Shown here piece by piece: positions 6,465-10,684 of a stretch of 10,684 nucleotides of DNA (positions are counted from its first letter, which is position 1; every line of letters starts with the position of its first letter). Under the pieces are notes generated by a model. The model was given only the letters and a program-made list of their open reading frames with translations, searched no databases and had not been told where the DNA came from. Origin of the DNA: a bacterium (GTDB lineage: Bacteria > Chloroflexota > Dormibacteria > Aeolococcales > Bog-877). A program made the position numbers and the translations under genes. The stretch spans positions 1-10,684 of the forward strand of contig JAKBTP010000204.1 in assembly GCA_021844355.1 (NCBI GenBank), read 5' to 3'.

Positions 6465-7679
6465 GACTCCTCCCGGCGGCCGGCGGCCGAAGATCCTGAA
6501 GGTGCCCAGCAGCCGGCGGTTGCGAGCGGTCTCCAGGCGGCTCTCGCGGGCGGCCATGAACAGGTCCGGACGCTGGGCCCTCCAGTCCCCCACCGCCGAG
6601 CGCAGCAGGACCGCGAGGTAGCTGGCCACCGGCACCGCCACCAGCGCCCCCAGGAAGCCGGCCACCTCCACCCCCGCGAAGAGGGCCACCAGGGTGATCA
6701 GGGGGTGGAGCTGAACGAACCTCGCCTGGATCCGGGGCACCAGGACGTACCCCTCCACGGCGTGGATGAAGAGGAAGAGGAGCAGGGTGAAGAGGGCCAG
6801 GGTCGGGCTCTTGGTGAGGGCCAGGAGGAGCGCCACCGCACCTCCGGCGAATGGCCCCACCAGCGGGATGAGCTCGAAGAGCCCGGCGGTGAGGGCGATC
6901 ACCAGGGGGAAGGGGACGCCCAGGAGAGCGGTGCCCACTCCGGCCAGCGCCCCCACCACCACCGCCAGCACGAGCTGGGCCCGGACATACCCACCCACCA
7001 CCACCACGTAGGCATCCAGGGCAAAGTCCAACTCCCGCCCCACCCGGGTGGGCAGAAGTCCCATGAGCCCGGAGCGGAGTCGCGGGCCATCGCGCATCAG
7101 CCAGAAGGCCAGCACCAGGGTGACCACCACGTCCACCAGTACGCCGACCGCCCCCGCGATCCCGCTGACCGCCAGCCCGGTGAGCTGGGGCGCCAGGGAG
7201 GCCAGCTTGGAGGTGAGGAAGCTGACCGCGTTGATCTTTATGCCGTGGTCGTTCAGCTGCCGCTGCAGGCTCCGCCCCAGCACGTCCCCCCGGTGGACCA
7301 GACTGGGCACCTGCTGGGCCAGGGACCGGCCCTCCTGGGCCAGGGGGCCGGACACCAACCAGCCCACCAGGACCAGAACCCCCATCCCCACCAGCATGGT
7401 GAGGAGGACGGCCAGGGTTTTGGGGAGGTGCAGCCGGCGCTGGGCACGGACTGAGAGCGGGGCCCCCAGGATCGCCACGATCCCGGCCACCAGGAGGCAG
7501 ACCAGGACGGTGAGGACCGCCCCGGCCAGCTCCCGGAGGACCAGGAAAAGCTGGTAGGCGAGGAAGATCGCCAGCAGCACCGCCGCCGCCCTTCCCCAGA
7601 GGAGGGCGGAGCGGCGCAGCCGCCCCTCGTCAGGCGGGGGGGTGGGAGCGGGCGCCGCGGGCGGGGGCGAGGAGGCCAT
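6441..7679 (-). CDS. AI-2E family transporter (PF01594-type membrane protein)
   Basis: This is an integral membrane protein of 412 residues from the family once called UPF0118. Members include E. coli TqsA/YdiK-like proteins and halophile Na+/H+ antiporters, so transport of small solutes or ions is likely, but the autoinducer-2 name is not evidence for quorum sensing. I see hydrophobic segments near 29-48, 52-72, 88-110, 171-195, 235-255, 257-287, 293-315 and 328-360. A soluble stretch (about 112-168) sits between the third and fourth segments, as usual. Family signatures include GGYVRAQLVLAVVVG at 229-243, FELIPLVGPFAGG at 268-280 and the HPLITLVALFAG region at 325-336. The N-terminal 20 residues are Pro/Ala-rich. 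The ATG is 30 bases after the molybdoenzyme stop with no clear ribosome site, so the start is less certain. It is the last gene of the recJ block. Confidence 0.93.
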   Translation of the reverse strand: MASSPPPAAPAPTPPPDEGRLRRSALLWGRAAAVLLAIFLAYQLFLVLRELAGAVLTVLVCLLVAGIVAILGAPLSVRAQRRLHLPKTLAVLLTMLVGMGVLVLVGWLVSGPLAQEGRSLAQQVPSLVHRGDVLGRSLQRQLNDHGIKINAVSFLTSKLASLAPQLTGLAVSGIAGAVGVLVDVVVTLVLAFWLMRDGPRLRSGLMGLLPTRVGRELDFALDAYVVVVGGYVRAQLVLAVVVGALAGVGTALLGVPFPLVIALTAGLFELIPLVGPFAGGAVALLLALTKSPTLALFTLLLFLFIHAVEGYVLVPRIQARFVQLHPLITLVALFAGVEVAGFLGALVAVPVASYLAVLLRSAVGDWRAQRPDLFMAARESRLETARNRRLLGTFRIFGRRPPGGVPPSADAP

Positions 7680-7709
7680 ACTGGCGGCGAGTGTAGGGGA
7701 ACGGCGAGC

Positions 7710-9212
7710 TCAGCCGACCTCCACCTGCAGCTGCTGGAGGCCCGTGGCCCCCTCGGGATAGCTGCCCGTGGCCCTCGTGGTCTGGGGACGGGAGGAGCCG
7801 TCCGTGGCCCGCACCGTGAGCTGGTAGAGCCCCGGAGCGGGTGTCCACAGGAGGCTCCAGACGGTCCAGCAGTACGGGGAGAGGGGCGGCTGGAGGCTGG
7901 CCCGCCGCCAGGTCCTGCCCCCGTCCACGCTCACCTCCACCTGGGAGATGCCTCTAAGACCGGCGTAGGCGACCCCGCTCAACAGGTAGCGCCGGCCCCC
8001 GGACAGCTGCCCGTTGGCGGCTGGGAAGTCGAAGCGGGAGAAGGTCCTGGGGAGCGCCGCCGGGTTCCACCCCTGCTGCTCCCAGTAGCCCGCGTAGCTG
8101 CCTTTGGTGAACCGTATCCCGGTCAGCCACTTGGGGTTCTTCATCCCGTACAACCCGGGCGCGAGGATCCGGGCCGGGTAGCCGTGCTCAGCAGGGAGCG
8201 GCCGGCCGTCCAGCCTGAGGGCCAGGAGCGTCCCGGGGTGAACCCCCTGGGCCAGCTCCAGGCTCTCGGTGTAGCCATCCGCGCAGTGGAAGACCAGCTG
8301 GTCGGTCCCCGCGGGCACCCCGGTGAGCTCCAGCAGCCTGGCCAGGGGAACTCCGCGCCAGCTGCCGTTGCTGATCAAGGTGCCGCCCACCGGGTTGGAG
8401 ATGCACTCCAGGGTCTGGAACTGCTCCACCTGGGGCATGGCGGAGATCTCCGCCAGGGACAGACTGAGCGCCCTGGTCCCCGCCACGGAGAGGCGCCAGC
8501 TGGAGCCCGATATCCGTGGAGGGCCGAAGAGATCCTTGGAGACGACGTAGAAGTCCCCGGCAGGGGTGACCGGGGCGGGCAGCCGGCCGAGGGTGGAGCC
8601 GGAGGCGGGAGCTGGCGGGGCGGCGGCGATCGCCCTCACCCCGAGGTACCCCAGGGAGGCCACCCCCAGGGAGCCTCCCACAAGCTCCAGGAAACTTCGC
8701 CGGCTGAGCGGGGCTCCCAAAAGGTCCCGGCGCGGGGAGCCGGCCCGGCGGCCGCGAGCCAGCTGCGGGAGGTTGGGCGGCAGCAGCGCCACCAGCCACT
8801 CCACCAGCGTGGCCCAGGTGGCGCTGGTGCCCAGCCCTCCCTCGGCCGCCACCACCAACGGCAGGGTGAGGAGCCAGATCCCGGCCGCCCCCAGGAGCGC
8901 CACCTGCCACCTGGGTGCCCGGAAGCGGGAGATGAGCACCGCCGCCGCCCCCGCCACCACCACCAGCAGGAGGGCGGTGCCCAGCACCAGGAGGGGTCGT
9001 CCGCGCTCCTGGAGGGCGTCGATCAGGGTCCCGAAGACCGGTCCGGGGACGAGGACAACCAGCCCTCCCCCCACCGCCTGGAGCAGGCCGGGCAGGCCGA
9101 GGAGCTGGAGGGCGAGGCTGAGGGAGACCGCCAGCAGCCCCGAGGCGGCGCCCGCCCTGGCGGCCCGCCGCCACGGCGGGCGCGCGGCCGTCCCTGGGCG
9201 GGCCCCTTTCAC
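7710..9212 (-). CDS. Membrane-anchored molybdopterin-dependent oxidoreductase (sulfite oxidase-like), probably Sec/Tat dual-inserted
   Basis: A 500-residue protein with a membrane domain fused to a sulfite-oxidase-type catalytic domain. The N-terminus has about four hydrophobic segments (22-40, 45-65, 74-95, 103-123), then a basic loop (RGRRAGSPRR, 153-162). A twin-arginine motif, SRRSFLE at 170-176, directly precedes a fifth hydrophobic segment (about 177-198). The molybdopterin domain spans about 215-385; Cys270 in TLECISNPVGG is the expected molybdenum ligand, with HCADGYTESLEL at 309-320 and the GMKNPKWLTGI region at 356-366. An Ig-like dimerisation domain follows (about 390-500, with VSVDGGRTWRRASL at 427-440). 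The enzyme domain should face the outside. The true substrate is unknown: sulfite, an S-oxide or another small molecule are all possible. It starts at a GTG in a GTGA overlap with recJ; no haem or quinone partner gene is adjacent. Confidence 0.92.
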   Translation of the reverse strand: MKGARPGTAARPPWRRAARAGAASGLLAVSLSLALQLLGLPGLLQAVGGGLVVLVPGPVFGTLIDALQERGRPLLVLGTALLLVVVAGAAAVLISRFRAPRWQVALLGAAGIWLLTLPLVVAAEGGLGTSATWATLVEWLVALLPPNLPQLARGRRAGSPRRDLLGAPLSRRSFLELVGGSLGVASLGYLGVRAIAAAPPAPASGSTLGRLPAPVTPAGDFYVVSKDLFGPPRISGSSWRLSVAGTRALSLSLAEISAMPQVEQFQTLECISNPVGGTLISNGSWRGVPLARLLELTGVPAGTDQLVFHCADGYTESLELAQGVHPGTLLALRLDGRPLPAEHGYPARILAPGLYGMKNPKWLTGIRFTKGSYAGYWEQQGWNPAALPRTFSRFDFPAANGQLSGGRRYLLSGVAYAGLRGISQVEVSVDGGRTWRRASLQPPLSPYCWTVWSLLWTPAPGLYQLTVRATDGSSRPQTTRATGSYPEGATGLQQLQVEVG

Positions 9213-10684
9213 ATCCCCTGTGGCCCGGGGCCGGCGGGGACACCGGTGGGGGCGGCGGCCCCGGCCCCCCGAGCGGGACGGAGGTCCCGGAGGAGCAGCC
9301 GCAGCTGCTCACGCCCCTTCCAGCGGTTCACCTCGAGCTCGAAGAGCACGTCCACCCGCCGCCCCACCGGGAGGTGAGGGTGGAGCCAGGGGCGGTTGAA
9401 GGTGATCGCCTCGGCCGAGCCGCTCTGGTCCGCCAGCCCAACCCGGAGGTGCTCCCGCCCTTTCCCGAAGGGGGCCGCGGCCGTCACCTGGCAGTCCAGG
9501 GCGCAGAGCAGCACCTGGGGGTTGCCACGGCCGAAGGGCTCCAGCCGGGCCAGCTGGTCCGCCAGCCGGAAGTTGCACTCGGCGAGGGTGGCGACCGCGT
9601 CCACCGAGAACCGGCGCTGGGGCAGGTGCCCGTTGCGCTGGGTGGCGACCGCCTCCTGCACCGCCGCGGAGAACTCCCCAGCGCTGTGGGCGTCCACGGG
9701 GAGGCTGAAACCGCCAGCCCCCTGGTGGCCTCCGTATCGGAGCAGGGAGGGTGCCGCCACGGCGAGTGCCTCCACGATGTTGACCCCGTCCACCGCCCGG
9801 GCCGAGCCCCGCCACTCCGTCCCCTGGCGGCTGTACGCGAAGGCGGGCCGCTGGTACTCGTCCGCCAGCCGGCCGGCCACCAGACCCACCACCCCGGGAT
9901 GGAAGGTCTCGTGGCCCACCACGATGGCCGGCAGGTCATCGCCCATCTCCTCCACCAGCTGCTGGGCCACCTCCAGGGCCTCCTTCAGCCGGAGGCGCCG
10001 CTCTCCGTTGAGGCGCTGCAGCTCGCGGGCGCTCGAGGCGGCCTCCCCCGGGTCCTGGGCCAGGCAGCAGGCGAGCGCCAGGTCGGCTTCCCGCATCCGC
10101 CCGGCGGCGTTGATCCGGGGGCCCAGGCTGAACCCCAGGTCGGAGCTGGTGGGCGCGCCCTCGATCCCCGCGGCCCGGGCCAGGGCCAGGAGGCCGAGCG
10201 GGGCCGACTCGGCCCAGGTGAAGAGACCCTGGCGCACCAGCTGGCGGTTCTCGTCCAGAAGGGGCATGAGGTCGGCGACCGTCCCCAGGGCCACCAGGGG
10301 CAGCTGCTGCGCGGCGGTGCCCCCGGGGACCAGCCCGGCGCGCTCCAGCGCCTGCACCAGCTTGTACGCCACCCCGGCCCCGGCCAGGCCCTTGAAGGGA
10401 TACTCGTCCCCGGGCTGCTGAGGATTGACCAGCGCCTCCACCTCGGGAAGCAGGACCCGGCCTCCCGCTCCCTCCCGCAGGGGCAGGTGGTGGTCGGTGA
10501 TCACCAGTGCCATCCCCCTCGGCCTGGAAGCGGCGACCTGGACGGCGGTGGTCCCGCAATCCACGCTCACCACCACCTCCACCCCCTTGCGCCCGAGCTC
10601 GGAGAGCGCCTCCGGGTTGAGGCCGTATCCCTCGGCCTCGCGGCTGGGGATGTAGGGCAGGGCCTGGGCGCCAGCGGCGGCCAG
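9209..10684 (-). CDS. recJ: Single-stranded-DNA-specific exonuclease RecJ (5' end outside window)
   Basis: RecJ is a DHH-family 5'-3' exonuclease for single-stranded DNA in recombination, mismatch and base-excision repair. The frame is open to the right edge (491 codons visible), and codons before 10582 read PYIPSREAEGYGLN, a conserved RecJ segment. The gene therefore does not start at the internal GTG near 10582. Visible motifs, numbered from the edge: VDCGTT 41-46, TDHH 63-66, GTVADLMPLLDENR 134-147, GPRINAAGRM 188-197, FHPGVVGLVAGRL 261-273, SARAVDGVNIVEAL 294-307 and GGHQGAGGF 318-326 (DHHA1). The OB-fold begins around LEPFGRGNPQ at 381-390. The N-terminal metal-binding DxD motif lies outside the window. 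The stop overlaps the GTG of the molybdoenzyme gene by four bases. A short Gly/Ala/Pro-rich tail ends the protein. Confidence 0.95.
   Translation of the reverse strand: MAAAGAQALPYIPSREAEGYGLNPEALSELGRKGVEVVVSVDCGTTAVQVAASRPRGMALVITDHHLPLREGAGGRVLLPEVEALVNPQQPGDEYPFKGLAGAGVAYKLVQALERAGLVPGGTAAQQLPLVALGTVADLMPLLDENRQLVRQGLFTWAESAPLGLLALARAAGIEGAPTSSDLGFSLGPRINAAGRMREADLALACCLAQDPGEAASSARELQRLNGERRLRLKEALEVAQQLVEEMGDDLPAIVVGHETFHPGVVGLVAGRLADEYQRPAFAYSRQGTEWRGSARAVDGVNIVEALAVAAPSLLRYGGHQGAGGFSLPVDAHSAGEFSAAVQEAVATQRNGHLPQRRFSVDAVATLAECNFRLADQLARLEPFGRGNPQVLLCALDCQVTAAAPFGKGREHLRVGLADQSGSAEAITFNRPWLHPHLPVGRRVDVLFELEVNRWKGREQLRLLLRDLRPARGAGAAAPTGVPAGPGPQGM

Noticed and set aside
6441..7679. Quorum-sensing role suggested by the name AI-2E
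   Set aside because: The family name is historical and members transport different things. No luxS or lsr-type gene is in the window.
8184..9377. Plus-strand open frame of 397 codons opposite the molybdoenzyme
   Set aside because: It is antisense to a gene with an intact molybdopterin domain, with a Gly/Gln/Pro/Arg-rich product, no motif and no ribosome site.
10580..10582. GTG as the recJ start codon
   Set aside because: Conserved RecJ sequence (IPSREAEGYGLN) continues in frame upstream to the right edge, so this is an internal valine.
1..10684. Possible mobile element, CRISPR array, tRNA or defence system
   Set aside because: I saw no spaced direct repeats, transposase or integrase motifs, tRNA-like cloverleaf sequence or nuclease-toxin modules other than the housekeeping RecJ. 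Base composition looks even across the window.

Overview
The window is a very GC-rich, gene-dense stretch of bacterial chromosome. Almost every base is coding, third positions are mostly G or C, several starts are GTG, and many gene junctions overlap by a few bases. The set of genes (NrdR, a YggS-type PLP protein, RecJ, an AI-2E-family membrane protein, a membrane-anchored sulfite-oxidase-like molybdoenzyme and a large FtsX-type exporter) fits a high-GC Terrabacteria lineage. RecJ is generally missing from classical Actinomycetota, so a Chloroflexota/Dormibacterota-like or deep actinobacterial origin is my best guess; no rRNA or other phylogenetic marker here settles this.

Layout. (1) Bases 1-4121, minus strand: an ABC export operon, read right to left. 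It holds a 1067-residue double-FtsX permease, then an ATPase starting in a GTGA overlap, then the first codons of what looks like a second ATPase running off the left edge. (2) Bases 4122-4211: a short divergent intergenic region. (3) Bases 4212-5195, plus strand: an aldo/keto reductase, followed at once by a GC-rich hairpin. (4) Bases 5276-6458, plus strand: nrdR and a yggS-like gene overlapping by 17 bases. (5) Bases 6441-10684, minus strand, read right to left: recJ (5' end outside the window), a molybdopterin oxidoreductase starting in a GTGA overlap, and an AI-2E-family transporter 30 bases further on. The plus and minus blocks meet tail to tail at 6441-6458, where the two genes overlap and a perfect 9-bp inverted repeat holds both stop codons.

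How the genes work together. The permease and its ATPase(s) should form one MacB/LolCDE-like (type VII) exporter. NrdR controls ribonucleotide reductase genes and YggS handles PLP homeostasis; their link is probably co-expression of housekeeping genes. RecJ, the molybdoenzyme and the AI-2E protein share a transcript but no obvious pathway.

I see no mobile element, CRISPR array, tRNA, rRNA, prophage or defence island, and no clearly undescribed system. The points most worth a second look are the symmetric hairpin between the convergent genes, the internal twin-arginine motif of the molybdoenzyme (a Sec/Tat dual-insertion design), and the AbrB-like tail on the ABC ATPase.
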